From Acetomicrobium hydrogeniformans (lineage in GTDB: Bacteria; Synergistota; Synergistia; Synergistales; JAFGMB01), in assembly GCA_016841745.1 (NCBI GenBank), contig JAENYO010000002.1:124001-188000 (forward strand): DNA of 64,000 nt. Direction: 5' to 3'. The position numbers and the translations under genes are program-made. The notes under the pieces were generated by a model that saw nothing but the letters and a program-made list of their open reading frames with translations, did not search any database and was not told the DNA's origin. Of this stretch, positions 1-8,641 are shown piece after piece; the stretch's first letter is position 1, and each line of letters begins with the position of its first letter.

Positions 1-1
1 C

Positions 2-445
2 TCTGAGTATGCTGTTCCTCTGCTTGATATAGAGATCGGAAGTGTTCCTGAAACATGGGAAAACCCTGAAGCTGTAGAGATCCTTGCCCGATCCCTGGTG
101 GAGGTTTTTGACCGGGATGAAGATCTGATCAATATTCTATGTGTTGGAGGTACCCATTTTGCGGATTGTTTTGCCGATGCAGCGAAGGCCTTTGACTATC
201 CCCTGGGTATAAGCCATATTCTTCCAAATCAGTGGCTGGTATCCGGTGGATATGAGACTGAAGAAGGTTTAAAAAAGATGAAAGACTGTGCAGCCGCTAT
301 ACCGGGTGGAATAAAGGCTGTGTTCTACCATGAAGGCATCAAGGGGCCTTACCGTCAGACCTGCCGTGACCTTGCCGAAGAACTTGAAATACCTGTATAT
401 AAGCATAAGAAACTTCGAAAACTGGAAGACCTGGAGATACTGTAG
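2..445 (+). CDS. D-aminoacyl-tRNA deacylase (DTD2/GEK1-like), 3' part
   Basis: The reading frame is open from the left window edge, so the GTG at 98 in the ORF track is not the true start and the gene begins outside the window. The visible 147 residues carry the DTD2/GEK1 (archaeal-type D-aminoacyl-tRNA deacylase) pattern: an EIGS...W segment near the edge and a VGGTHFADCF stretch matching the family's GGxH motif. The enzyme hydrolyses D-amino acids mischarged on tRNA in the cytoplasm. This family is common in archaea and plants and patchy in bacteria. A RBS for the next gene follows about 40 nt downstream, so the two may be co-transcribed. The assignment rests on motif memory only. Confidence 0.65.
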   Translation, partial: SEYAVPLLDIEIGSVPETWENPEAVEILARSLVEVFDRDEDLINILCVGGTHFADCFADAAKAFDYPLGISHILPNQWLVSGGYETEEGLKKMKDCAAAIPGGIKAVFYHEGIKGPYRQTCRDLAEELEIPVYKHKKLRKLEDLEIL

Positions 446-498
446 CGAAACTGAGTTATGCCCCTATCCTTGTACAATTTCAAAAGGAGGTTTCTGCA

Positions 499-1437
499 AT
501 GGGAAAAGAACTGAAAGCATGCTGTATAGGGACCGGCACCATGGGTTCTTCCATTTCCCTGACCCTTGCCATGGGCGGTATGGAGGTTGTAATGTTCGGG
601 CGAACCAGACCCAGCCTTGAAAGGGGGTTAAGTTCTATCGACTCTTTCTGCAGGAATCTGGTTGAGTCCGGGTTATTTGCAGATTCCGAGATGGGGAAGA
701 TCAGAGGACGGATAGAATCTTCAACTGATCTTGAAGGTTCCCTGGAGGGTTCATCCTTTGTATCAGAGGCAGTGTCGGAAGACCTGGATCTAAAACGGAA
801 ACTTTTCTCCACTGTGGAAACTCTCGTCCCTTCTGAAGCTGTTCTGACCAGTACAACATCCGGGCTGGATCCGGATCTCATATCCGCAGGGATGACTCAC
901 AAAGAACGTTTTTTGGTAGCCCACTTCAGCAACCCGGCTCACCTCATGCCCTTTGTCGAACTTGTTCCCTGTGGAGCAACTTCTTCCATGGCCATGGACT
1001 TTACCAGGAAACTTCTTGAAAAGGCCGGGTTAAGACCTGTAAGCCTTTCAAGATATATTCCTGGATTTGTGTTCAATCGGCTTCAGTACGCCCTTCTGAG
1101 GGAGGCCATGTACCTTGTTGATGAAGGAATAGTAACGCCTGAAGCCGTGGATGAAGCAGTTACCTACGGACTGGGCCGCCGCCTTGCTTTTACGGGGCCA
1201 CTCAGGAGTGCTGACATGGGAGGTCTGGATGTTTTCAACAAGATCGCATCCTATCTTATGCCCATGCTCTGCAGTTCCGGTAAGGTTCCCGGCATACTGA
1301 GCGAACCCGTTGCTCATGGGAATCTTGGCTGTAAAACAGGTAAGGGTATCTTCGCCTGGACTGAAGAAGAGATAGAGGCTACAAAAAAGGAAAGAGAAAA
1401 GATCCTGATGTACTTTTTGAAAATGGAAGGATTTTAG
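499..1437 (+). CDS. 3-hydroxyacyl-CoA dehydrogenase family protein
   Basis: The protein has 312 aa, normal for single-function 3-hydroxybutyryl-CoA dehydrogenases. A Rossmann NAD-binding loop GTGTMGSSI lies at residues 11-19. The catalytic-His region is AHFSNPAHLMPFVELVP, the counterpart of the family HFFNPxHxMPLVE motif. The C-terminal helical dimerisation domain starts around GFVFNRLQ and includes EAVDEAVTYGLGRR. It should oxidise a 3-hydroxyacyl-CoA or a related hydroxy acid with NAD in the cytoplasm. The related L-gulonate 3-dehydrogenases cannot be excluded. An AAAGGAGG ribosome binding site 8 nt upstream supports the ATG. A T-rich hairpin follows the gene. Confidence 0.8.
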   Translation: MGKELKACCIGTGTMGSSISLTLAMGGMEVVMFGRTRPSLERGLSSIDSFCRNLVESGLFADSEMGKIRGRIESSTDLEGSLEGSSFVSEAVSEDLDLKRKLFSTVETLVPSEAVLTSTTSGLDPDLISAGMTHKERFLVAHFSNPAHLMPFVELVPCGATSSMAMDFTRKLLEKAGLRPVSLSRYIPGFVFNRLQYALLREAMYLVDEGIVTPEAVDEAVTYGLGRRLAFTGPLRSADMGGLDVFNKIASYLMPMLCSSGKVPGILSEPVAHGNLGCKTGKGIFAWTEEEIEATKKEREKILMYFLKMEGF

Positions 1438-1528
1438 AAAAGACAATAGATGGTCTTTAGAAAATAAACTATCTTGATCGGAGAGGATCTGCACTCTGTT
1501 CAAAGAGGATTATATAACAGAAGTGATC

Positions 1529-1578
1529 ATTCCTTAACTGAATATGTCTTTGTATGTTAGCGATTAAGGAATTTTTTT
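1529..1578 (+). terminator. Possible rho-independent terminator
   Basis: Arms ATTCCTTAA and TTAAGGAAT are separated by a 26-nt loop and followed by a T7 run, about 90 nt after the dehydrogenase stop. The stem is AT-rich and the loop long, so strength is uncertain. Confidence 0.5.
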
Positions 1579-1693
1579 CGTTACCTGTTAAAAATCGACA
1601 GGAATTTCTGAAGAAATTACTGATATATATGGATTTGTACGATGTTTCATATAATTATGTCTGGTAAACATGTTTTATCAGCCGTAAATAGAA

Positions 1694-1726
1694 GAAGCGG
1701 GGGAGTTGGAGAGACTCCCCCGCTTC
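1694..1726. other. Strong GC-rich hairpin without T-run
   Basis: Perfect 13-bp arms (GAAGCGGGGGAGT and its complement) flank a 7-nt loop in the 456-bp gap before the first CdaR-type regulator. No T-run follows on either strand. It could be an mRNA stabiliser or leader structure. I see no gene in the rest of the gap 1440-1890. Confidence 0.6.
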
Positions 1727-1893
1727 GGAGGAAATAGTAAAGAAACTTTCAGGCCCATACATTCTTTTGATGTCACAATAGTCTAGGCCGATAACATCTT
1801 TCTGTCATCGTTTACACGGATCGAAAAAAGATGCTATAGTTTAAGGTATATTTGTTTATGGTCAACAAAAAAGGATAGGAAAGAGGGATTTTT

Positions 1894-3093
1894 TTGCTCG
1901 AAAAGTATGCCCAGGAGATAGTGCAGGACATCGCCGAGATAATTGGATATGAAGTTCTGATGAGCGATAGAGAGGGCATTATCATCGGGAGCAGTGATCC
2001 TGAAAGATTAGGAAAGCATCTTTTTGAGGCTCCTGTAGTGATCCGGACAAGAAGGGGTTACCTCATAGATGAAGAAGAAGCCAGGAGAGTTCCCCATGCT
2101 GTAGTTGGGGTGACATATCCCATAGAGGACATGACAGGAGAGGTTATAGGGAGTATTGCCATTACCGGGAAGCCTGAAGACGTGAATCCCTTTGCCCTGA
2201 TTGTTAAAAAACATGCGGAGCTCTTTATCAAGGAGAGGGTTTTCCTTGGTTCTCTTCTTGAGAAGGAAAGGACGTTACAGAACTTTATCCGGGAGCTGGA
2301 AGCCTTTGATCCAAGGATTTCCGAAAGCTCTCTTCTTGAAAGGAAGGCCAGGTATTTCGGTTACAGGCCTGATTATTCCTACTGTGTGATCTGGGTAAGG
2401 ATAAGAAACCTTCCTTCAACGATAGAAGATCTTGTGAAAAGGTCAGGGAAGGAAAAAATCAACAGAGATCTGGCCCTCCAGTCTCTGAAGAACCGGGTTA
2501 GCGTTGAGATCAGGAACGTATTCAGTGAACCCGGGGATATATCCGCTCCTTTTGCGGCCGATGACTTTGTTATTCTGCATGTCCTCAAGGAAGAGAATGG
2601 GCAATGGGAAAGGCTTAAAGGACAATGCTCCGAAGTATTGAGAAAGCTTTCTGCGGCAGGTTTCAAGGGAGATATCGCAATAGGTTCCATAGCCAATACC
2701 CTGGAGACGCTATCCAGATCCTTTGCAGATGCCGGAGAAGTGATGGAAAAGGGAAAATCATGCGATCCAGGGCAGAATATATTTTTCATGGATGATCTGC
2801 GGTTTGAAATACTGCTTTCATCTACCCGGCCTGACCAAAGGGAAACCTTCCTTTCTCTGAAACTCGATAGCCTTAAAGAACAGCGAGACTGGAGCGAAAT
2901 AAAAGAAACCATCCTTGCCTGGTGCGATACCAGCTTCAGTATCAAAGATGCGTCTAACAGGCTTCATATCCACAGGAATACCCTCAAGTACAGGCTGGAA
3001 AAGATCGAGAGTATATCTTCTGTTGACCTCAGGGATTTCAGATCCCTTCTGGAACTCTATACCGCCATTAGACTGGATTGCTTCAGGCTATAA
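1894..3093 (+). CDS. CdaR/PucR-family transcriptional regulator (paralogue 1)
   Basis: 399 aa starting at TTG, with a purine-rich RBS (AGGAAAGAGGGA) just upstream. Residues 1-130 match the sugar-diacid recognition domain of CdaR (YAQEIVQDIAEIIGY..., then SDREGIIIGSSDPERLG). The C-terminal 60 residues form the PucR-type helix-turn-helix (ASNRLHIHRNTLKYRLEKIE). CdaR in E. coli senses glycerate or sugar diacids. The ligand here is unknown. The paralogue at 4466-5653 has the same architecture, and the two flank a DMT exporter gene on the opposite strand. The pair probably arose by duplication. Confidence 0.85.
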   Translation: MLEKYAQEIVQDIAEIIGYEVLMSDREGIIIGSSDPERLGKHLFEAPVVIRTRRGYLIDEEEARRVPHAVVGVTYPIEDMTGEVIGSIAITGKPEDVNPFALIVKKHAELFIKERVFLGSLLEKERTLQNFIRELEAFDPRISESSLLERKARYFGYRPDYSYCVIWVRIRNLPSTIEDLVKRSGKEKINRDLALQSLKNRVSVEIRNVFSEPGDISAPFAADDFVILHVLKEENGQWERLKGQCSEVLRKLSAAGFKGDIAIGSIANTLETLSRSFADAGEVMEKGKSCDPGQNIFFMDDLRFEILLSSTRPDQRETFLSLKLDSLKEQRDWSEIKETILAWCDTSFSIKDASNRLHIHRNTLKYRLEKIESISSVDLRDFRSLLELYTAIRLDCFRL

Positions 3094-3106
3094 TACGGGA
3101 TCCCCT

Positions 3107-4009
3107 TCAACTTGTTACAGGGTTAGTTTCTCCTTTTACCTTCAGCGAAAGGATTACCAGGCCTGCAAAAATCAGAACAATACCAGTCAGGTCAGTGGCT
3201 GTGAGTTCTTCTCCCAGAAGGAATATTCCCAGGCAGGAAGCGGTAAGGGGTTCAGCCAGGGCGAGTGTATACGCCGTTGATACAGGAACATGGGGGATAC
3301 CCGTGGCAAACAACGCATATGGCAGAGCTGTTGCCATAAGGCTTAAGTGTAATACAACCGACGTTCCCCTCAGAGAAAGAACCCATGAAAAATCCCGGAA
3401 AAAAATGACAGGGGAGATAATCAGGCTTCCGAGCAGAAGCATGATGGCTGCCTTCTCAACCGGAGACCGGGAAGAGGTAAGCAACTTTATGGATGAACCT
3501 GCCACTGCCCATGATATGCCTGCGCAAAGGGCAAGAAGCACTCCTGAAAGTTCAACCCTGAATACTCCCGATGGTAAAGAGAGCATACAGCATCCTCCAA
3601 CTGCAAGGGTCGTGGCCAGCAACCATTTAGGGGTAAGCCTTTCCTGAAATACCATGCGCCCAATAATACCCGCAACTATTGGAGCACTTCCTATGGTTAT
3701 CATGGTCCCCACGGCCACTCCAGTCTTCAGAAGGGCTGCAAAGAAAAAAAGCTGGTAAAGGCCCATTCCAAAGGCTGAACCCAGGGTTGCTTTCCAGGGC
3801 CAGGGTCCTTTCAGTACTCTAAATCCATTTTTGGGAAGGTCAAGAAGAAGGAGGAATAGGCCTCCGAATAAGATTCGCAGAAAGCCCAAAGCAAGGGGAT
3901 CAGTTCCTGAAGGTGCAAAAAACTGGGCGGTTCCCGTCGTTCCCCATAGAACCGCTGCAGATGAAATCAGCAAATATCCAGTCTGGTTTGTTCTTTGACG
4001 TTCTTTCAT
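3107..4009 (-). CDS. EamA/DMT-family membrane transporter
   Basis: About 300 aa with roughly ten hydrophobic segments and the internally duplicated layout of EamA drug/metabolite exporters (for example AAVLWGTTG near the N-terminus and ALCAGISWAVAG in the second half). The substrate is unknown. Members of the family export amino acids or metabolites across the inner membrane. The ORF track uses GTG at 4018. I prefer ATG at 4009 because AGGGTGGAG lies immediately before it. The 3' end lies 13 nt from the end of the convergent CdaR paralogue 1. Confidence 0.8.
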   Translation of the reverse strand: MKERQRTNQTGYLLISSAAVLWGTTGTAQFFAPSGTDPLALGFLRILFGGLFLLLLDLPKNGFRVLKGPWPWKATLGSAFGMGLYQLFFFAALLKTGVAVGTMITIGSAPIVAGIIGRMVFQERLTPKWLLATTLAVGGCCMLSLPSGVFRVELSGVLLALCAGISWAVAGSSIKLLTSSRSPVEKAAIMLLLGSLIISPVIFFRDFSWVLSLRGTSVVLHLSLMATALPYALFATGIPHVPVSTAYTLALAEPLTASCLGIFLLGEELTATDLTGIVLIFAGLVILSLKVKGETNPVTS

Positions 4010-4100
4010 TTTCTCCACCCTGTCTATTATAGACGCTATTCTGATTTATTGTGTGCTAATTTATTATGCCTGGAAACTATATTTCATCTTAGAAAGTGGC

Positions 4101-4124
4101 GGAGGAGGGAGGGGACCCTCCTCC
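4101..4124 (-). terminator. GC-rich hairpin downstream of the 26-aa ORF
   Basis: Perfect 9-bp arms GGAGGAGGG/CCCTCCTCC with a 6-nt loop lie about 55 nt past the stop of the small minus-strand ORF. There is no clear T-run, so termination is only a possibility. Confidence 0.4.
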
Positions 4125-4177
4125 AGAAAACAACGGAACAGAGGCGTTGAATGTTGATCAAGAGACATTCTGTAGCT

Positions 4178-4258
4178 TTACTTTTTAGCGGCAATAGCAA
4201 AACTTTCATAGATAAAAACTGCTAATCCTATGGTAGTTGTCCATTCAATCATCGACAT
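4178..4258 (-). CDS. Candidate 26-aa hydrophobic small protein
   Basis: The ORF is too short for the ORF track. It opens with ATG preceded by GAGAGGAGATTAGATT (good Shine-Dalgarno, about 8 nt spacing) and encodes MSMIEWTTTIGLAVFIYE... ending AIAAKK. The profile is one hydrophobic helix with a basic C-terminus, typical of small membrane proteins or transporter small subunits. No family was recognised. It lies between the DMT gene and CdaR paralogue 2 and reads toward the DMT gene. The RBS and composition support it, but its length makes chance possible. Confidence 0.45.
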   Translation of the reverse strand: MSMIEWTTTIGLAVFIYESFAIAAKK

Positions 4259-4465
4259 AATCTAATCTCCTCTCAGGTTTCTGGAAAAATCTGCTTTTTC
4301 AACCAGTAAAATACATATCTTGTTATATCGAAGTATAAAGGAGGGTCCGGGCATTTTCATCGTGTATGTATATCAGAAAAAGTATTTAATCGCTGGATTT
4401 ATTTGTTCTTCATGCATAAAAAGTGTATTCTTTAAAAAAAGGCAATGAAGGCTGGTGGGATATCT

Positions 4466-5653
4466 ATGCTCGATAAATATGCCCAGGAAATATCTGATAC
4501 GACCTCAAAGATAATTGGATACCATGTCCTTGTTACAGATAAGCAGGGGATCGTTATCGGAAGCAGCAATCCTGAACGATTGGGGAAATCTCTTTTTGAG
4601 GCTCCTGAAGTTATCAACTCCAGGAAGGGATATATAGTCAGCGATGAAGAAGCCTTGAAAGTAAATGATACGAAACCTGGCGTTACCTACCCCATAGAGG
4701 ATGTAGATGGCAGGATAACAGGAACCATAGCCATAGCTGGTGATCCTGATGAGGTAAAACCCTTTGCCCTTATAGTGAAAAAACAGGCGGAGATGTATCT
4801 CAGGGAAAAAGCTTTCCTGGAAACAGCTCTGAACAGGGAAAGAACTATACAGATATTCATGAAGGATGTTCTGGCCTTTGATCCAAGGATTTCAGGCAAG
4901 GAGGTCCTGGAACAGAGAGCCTATGAGTTCGGCTATGATAAAAAATGGAAATATGTTTCCATATACGTTAAGTATCAGTTGGCCTCTTCCAGAACAGGGT
5001 TGGATCAGAATTGCCTTCTTTATCGCCGTGCCGAGTCCCTTTTGCGAAGTGTTTTTTCAGGAAAGGATGATATTTCTGCCTGTATGGGCAAGGATGTTAT
5101 CCTCCTTTTTCATGCCCTGCCGAATAGAAACCAGCAGGAAGATGATACCTTCAGGATTATTTCAGGAAAATGTCTGAACCTTGAGAAGCTGATGGCAGGC
5201 CAGGGCTTTTCTGCCTTTTTGGGAATAGGTTCCATTGTTTCTGATCTTGAAGAATGGGGAACATCCTATATTGAAGCTATGCAGGCCCTCGAAAGGGGCA
5301 GGATATTCTACCCTTCGAAAAAGATATTCATCATAAGGGATCATCGTCTTCACCAGTTGATAGCCTCTGCGAAGAAAGATTTAAGGTGTGATTTTGTAAG
5401 AGACCAATTATCCAGTCTGGATTCGCAGCGGGATTGCCTGGAACTTAAGGAAACCATAGAGAAATGGTGCCAATGTAATTTCAGTGTCAAAGATACCTCT
5501 GAAGAACTCCACATTCACAGAAATACCCTCCATTACAGGATTGACAAGATCGAAAATATCTGCGGTTTCGGCATGAGAGATTTCACCAGGATGATGGAAC
5601 TCTATATGGCCCTTCAGCTTGAAAAAATAAACCTTCTCGAATCCTCCAGTTGA
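4466..5653 (+). CDS. CdaR/PucR-family transcriptional regulator (paralogue 2)
   Basis: 395 aa from ATG 4466, seven codons inside the ORF-track start. This start is preceded by GGTGGGA and aligns with the N-terminus of paralogue 1 (MLDKYAQE versus MLEKYAQE). It has an N-terminal sugar-diacid recognition domain (VTDKQGIVIGSSNPERLGKS) and a C-terminal PucR HTH (SEELHIHRNTLHYRIDKIE). The central region, a GGDEF-related fold in this family, is the most divergent from the paralogue, which suggests different ligands. Its target is not evident from the neighbours. Confidence 0.85.
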   Translation: MLDKYAQEISDTTSKIIGYHVLVTDKQGIVIGSSNPERLGKSLFEAPEVINSRKGYIVSDEEALKVNDTKPGVTYPIEDVDGRITGTIAIAGDPDEVKPFALIVKKQAEMYLREKAFLETALNRERTIQIFMKDVLAFDPRISGKEVLEQRAYEFGYDKKWKYVSIYVKYQLASSRTGLDQNCLLYRRAESLLRSVFSGKDDISACMGKDVILLFHALPNRNQQEDDTFRIISGKCLNLEKLMAGQGFSAFLGIGSIVSDLEEWGTSYIEAMQALERGRIFYPSKKIFIIRDHRLHQLIASAKKDLRCDFVRDQLSSLDSQRDCLELKETIEKWCQCNFSVKDTSEELHIHRNTLHYRIDKIENICGFGMRDFTRMMELYMALQLEKINLLESSS

Positions 5654-5678
5654 TCAGGTATCAATGCAGATCTGCTTT

Positions 5679-5739
5679 CCCACATACTTGCAAGTGCAAT
5701 TATATTATGATAATGTAATTGCACTTGCAAGTATGTGGG
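5679..5739. promoter_or_regulatory. 24-bp perfect inverted repeat (putative MarR operator / leader hairpin)
   Basis: Arms at 5679-5702 and 5716-5739 are perfect complements around a 13-nt AT-rich loop. Each arm also contains the palindrome ACTTGCAAGT, giving two identical two-fold sites 38 nt apart. The right arm runs into the GGGAGGTG ribosome binding site of the marR gene. The structure therefore may serve as a pair of DNA operators, as an RBS-sequestering hairpin, or both. Confidence 0.75.
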
Positions 5740-5749
5740 AGGTGTAAGG

Positions 5750-6181
5750 TTGGAATCCAAATGGTCTCCGGGCAGGAATATTTCAAGGATCTATAGAATA
5801 TGCCAGCTTGACCTGGACAGGGCATTTGCTGAAAGCGGTCTTGGGAAGGGTCTATATCTCTGCCTGGTAGAACTTGCCCGGCAGGAAGGGATCAATCAGA
5901 AGACCCTGGCAGAAAGGCTTGTGCTGGATCAGGCCTCTGTCACCCGATCGGTAAGAAGACTTGTTGCCATGGAATGCGTTGATCGACGGGATGATCCGGA
6001 GGACGGCAGAGCTCACCGGCTGTTTTTAAGCGAAAAGGGCAGGAACCTGCTTATCAGAGTCAGAGAAAGACTCGATGAGTGGGATAGTATTGCCATAGGA
6101 AATTTTTCAGCAAAGGAAAGGAATATCTTTGCTGATCTGCTGAAGAAGATGGAATTAAACCTGCTGAAGGAAAGAGATTGA
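5750..6181 (+). CDS. MarR-family transcriptional regulator upstream of kynureninase
   Basis: 143 aa from TTG 5750 (GGGAGGTG at 6 nt). The GTG at 5735 in the ORF track lies inside the operator repeat and has no RBS. The winged-helix core is clear: NQKTLAERLVLDQASVTRSVRRL (recognition helix) followed by the wing DDPEDGRAHRLFLSEKGR. It is 26 nt upstream of kynU and likely controls itself and kynU through the palindromes at 5679-5739. The ligand might be a tryptophan or kynurenine metabolite, by context only. Confidence 0.85.
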   Translation: MESKWSPGRNISRIYRICQLDLDRAFAESGLGKGLYLCLVELARQEGINQKTLAERLVLDQASVTRSVRRLVAMECVDRRDDPEDGRAHRLFLSEKGRNLLIRVRERLDEWDSIAIGNFSAKERNIFADLLKKMELNLLKERD

Positions 6182-6207
6182 TCAGAGAAGAGAATGGAGG
6201 ATGAATA

Positions 6208-7497
6208 ATGGGCAATTATGAGATGGGCAGACAATTTGCAGAAAAACTGGACAGGGAAGATTCCCTTGCATCGTTGAGGGATCGATTTTATATTCCCGCT
6301 GATACCATATACATGGATGGAAATTCCCTTGGGCTTGCTTCAAAGGACTCTGAGAAAAGCCTCTTAAGGGTTATGGAAGAGTGGAAAAAACTGGGGATCA
6401 GGGGGTGGCTTGATGCGAAAAATCCATGGTTCTTCATTCCGGAGGATCTTGGTTTGAAAATGGCATCCCTCATGGGTGCCATGACGGATGAAGTCATCAT
6501 GACCGGATCAACGACCAGTAACCTTCATTCACTTGTTTCAACCTTTTATAAGCCCTGGGAGGGTCGAAAAAAGATCATTGCAGATGAACTCAATTTTCCC
6601 TCCGATATATATGCCCTTAAAAGCCAGATCCGCCTCCATGGACTGGATCCGGAAGAAAACCTGATACTTGTAAAAAGTCGGGACGGAAAGACCATCCTGG
6701 AAGAAGATATCATGGCTGTCATGAATGATACCGTTTCTATTGCAGTACTTCCAGGAGTCCTTTACCGCAGCGGCCAGCTTCTTGATATGAAGAAACTGAC
6801 CGAATATGCCCACAGCAGAGGAGTGATAATCGGATTCGACTGTGCCCATTCTGTGGGAGCAGTTCCCCATTACTTTGATGACTGGGATGTGGATTTTGCC
6901 TTCTGGTGTAGCTACAAACATCTGAATGGAGGACCGGGGAGCCCGGCCTTCCTGTATCTCAACCGGAAACATTTTGATAAGGAGCCCGGGCTTGCGGGCT
7001 GGTATGGATATAAAAAGGAAAAACAGTTCGACCTTGCCATAGAATTTGATCATTCTCGAACCGCGGGAGGCTGGCAGATGGGAACACCCTGCATTCTCTC
7101 CACAGCATCTCTGGAGGGTGCATTAAATCTCTTCTGTGAGGTGGGTATAGAAGAAGTGCGGAAAAAATCTCTTGAACTGACATCCTACCTTATGTACCTG
7201 GTGGATTCACTGATCTCGAAAGAGCCCTACAATTTCACTATAGGAACTCCCAGGGAATCGGGGAGTAGAGGCGGTCACGTGGCAGTAGAACATGCCGAGG
7301 AGGCCTGGAGGATCTGCTGTGCCCTTAAGGCAAGGGGTATCATTCCCGATTTCAGGCCGGAATCTGTGGTCCGGATAGCCCCTGTGGCCCTTTACAATAC
7401 CTTTACCGAAGTGTGGGAAGTGGTTAATGCCCTTAAAGATATAATAGAGAGCAGAGAGTACGAAAAGTACAGCAGGGAAAGGGATGCCGTTTCCTGA
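6208..7497 (+). CDS. kynU: Kynureninase
   Basis: 429 aa, the usual length for kynureninase, a PLP enzyme that cleaves L-kynurenine to anthranilate and alanine in the cytoplasm. Visible hallmarks are the N-terminal MDGNSLGL motif, the GFDCAHSVGAVP cofactor region, the PLP lysine in SYKHLNGGPGS (about Lys237), and the C-terminal WQMGTPCILS substrate motif. ATG 6208 has GGAGG upstream. It follows the MarR gene and ends at a strong terminator, so the two form a two-gene operon. The product could feed tryptophan salvage or amino-acid fermentation. The window has no tryptophan dioxygenase or formamidase. Confidence 0.9.
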   Translation: MGNYEMGRQFAEKLDREDSLASLRDRFYIPADTIYMDGNSLGLASKDSEKSLLRVMEEWKKLGIRGWLDAKNPWFFIPEDLGLKMASLMGAMTDEVIMTGSTTSNLHSLVSTFYKPWEGRKKIIADELNFPSDIYALKSQIRLHGLDPEENLILVKSRDGKTILEEDIMAVMNDTVSIAVLPGVLYRSGQLLDMKKLTEYAHSRGVIIGFDCAHSVGAVPHYFDDWDVDFAFWCSYKHLNGGPGSPAFLYLNRKHFDKEPGLAGWYGYKKEKQFDLAIEFDHSRTAGGWQMGTPCILSTASLEGALNLFCEVGIEEVRKKSLELTSYLMYLVDSLISKEPYNFTIGTPRESGSRGGHVAVEHAEEAWRICCALKARGIIPDFRPESVVRIAPVALYNTFTEVWEVVNALKDIIESREYEKYSRERDAVS

Positions 7498-7521
7498 GTT
7501 CTGTCATATGTTTTCGGTAAA

Positions 7522-7556
7522 GGAGCGCATCCCCGAAGGGATGCGCTCCTTTTTTT
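7522..7556 (+). terminator. Rho-independent terminator of marR-kynU
   Basis: Perfect 12-bp stem GGAGCGCATCCC with a CGAA tetraloop, followed by seven T residues, 25 nt after the kynU stop. Confidence 0.95.
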
Positions 7557-7663
7557 ACAGGGATGAACCAGCCAGGAGTAGAAATCGGGAGCACAATTAT
7601 GATACATTGCTCTTTAATGGTTTCTTTAAGGAGTTTACCCTGGGGGTTTTATGGAGGTATTGA

Positions 7664-8551
7664 ATGAAAGGCAGAATAAGAACCATCACAGCTGATACTC
7701 TTGCAATGATGAAACGAGAAAGATCGACCTTTGTTACTTCGACCCTGGGAACTCTTCTGATGTGTTTTGGAATAATGGCTCTTACCATTCCCTACAGGTT
7801 TCCCGATACCGGGGTAACTGGCCTGGCGATACTGTCCAATTATGTATGGGGATTATCCCCGGCATGGATAATAGCGATCCTGAACATTGTCCTCTTCGTG
7901 TGGGGATGGCGTCAGCTCTCACCCCGTTTTATCATGTGGACGATCTACGTTGTAGCCCTCACCACTGTGGGATTAAAAGTCTTTGGCTTGTTTCAGTATC
8001 CTCTTATAGAAGAGACCCTTTTGGCAGCGATCCTAGGCGGGGTCATAAAGGGCCTGGGTATCGGCCTCGTCCTCAGGGAAGGATCTTCAACGGGTGGAAC
8101 GGATATTGTTGCGGTAGCTTTGCGAAAGAGATACGGTGTAGATATTGGTATGTACAATTTCTATATCAACATTTTCATTCTTATTGGAAGTTATTTTGTT
8201 GTAGGTCTCGAAGGAGTTCTTTTTGGAGGAGTCATGCTTTACACTGAAGGCATCGTAATAGATAGCGTTCTTCGCTCATTCGACAGGAGAAAACAGCTTT
8301 TTATTGTTACAGGTAAAGTAGAAAAAACAAAAAAATTCATTATTGAAGAGTTAGGCAAGGGAGCTACTCTTCTATGGGGTGAGGGTGCCTACTCGGGGAA
8401 GGATAAACCGGTTCTGATGTCCGTCCTCACGAGGGGGCAGATGGTGGAACTCAAAAGGTTTCTTGCAGAAAACGATCCCGCGGCCTTTGTCATTATTACC
8501 GATGCTGCAGAGGTTGTGGGCGAAGGGTTCCGGAGCTGGAAGGATATTTAG
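7664..8551 (+). CDS. YitT-family membrane protein (DUF161/DUF2179)
   Basis: 295 aa. The N-terminal two thirds hold five to six membrane helices with the family pattern (IMALTIPYRFPDTGVTGLA near the first helix, REGSSTGGTDIVA near residue 145). A soluble C-terminal DUF2179 domain (KKFIIEELGKGATLLWGEGAYSG) follows. YitT-family members are inner-membrane proteins of unsettled function. ATG with TATGGAGG upstream. Monocistronic by appearance. Confidence 0.85.
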   Translation: MKGRIRTITADTLAMMKRERSTFVTSTLGTLLMCFGIMALTIPYRFPDTGVTGLAILSNYVWGLSPAWIIAILNIVLFVWGWRQLSPRFIMWTIYVVALTTVGLKVFGLFQYPLIEETLLAAILGGVIKGLGIGLVLREGSSTGGTDIVAVALRKRYGVDIGMYNFYINIFILIGSYFVVGLEGVLFGGVMLYTEGIVIDSVLRSFDRRKQLFIVTGKVEKTKKFIIEELGKGATLLWGEGAYSGKDKPVLMSVLTRGQMVELKRFLAENDPAAFVIITDAAEVVGEGFRSWKDI

Positions 8552-8641
8552 ATTTGTGCATTTTCTCATGGGGCTGAGATCAGCTGAGTGTGACGTTATT
8601 TCCGGGTACGGAAAGATCTTTCTGAACCATTTTCTTTATTT

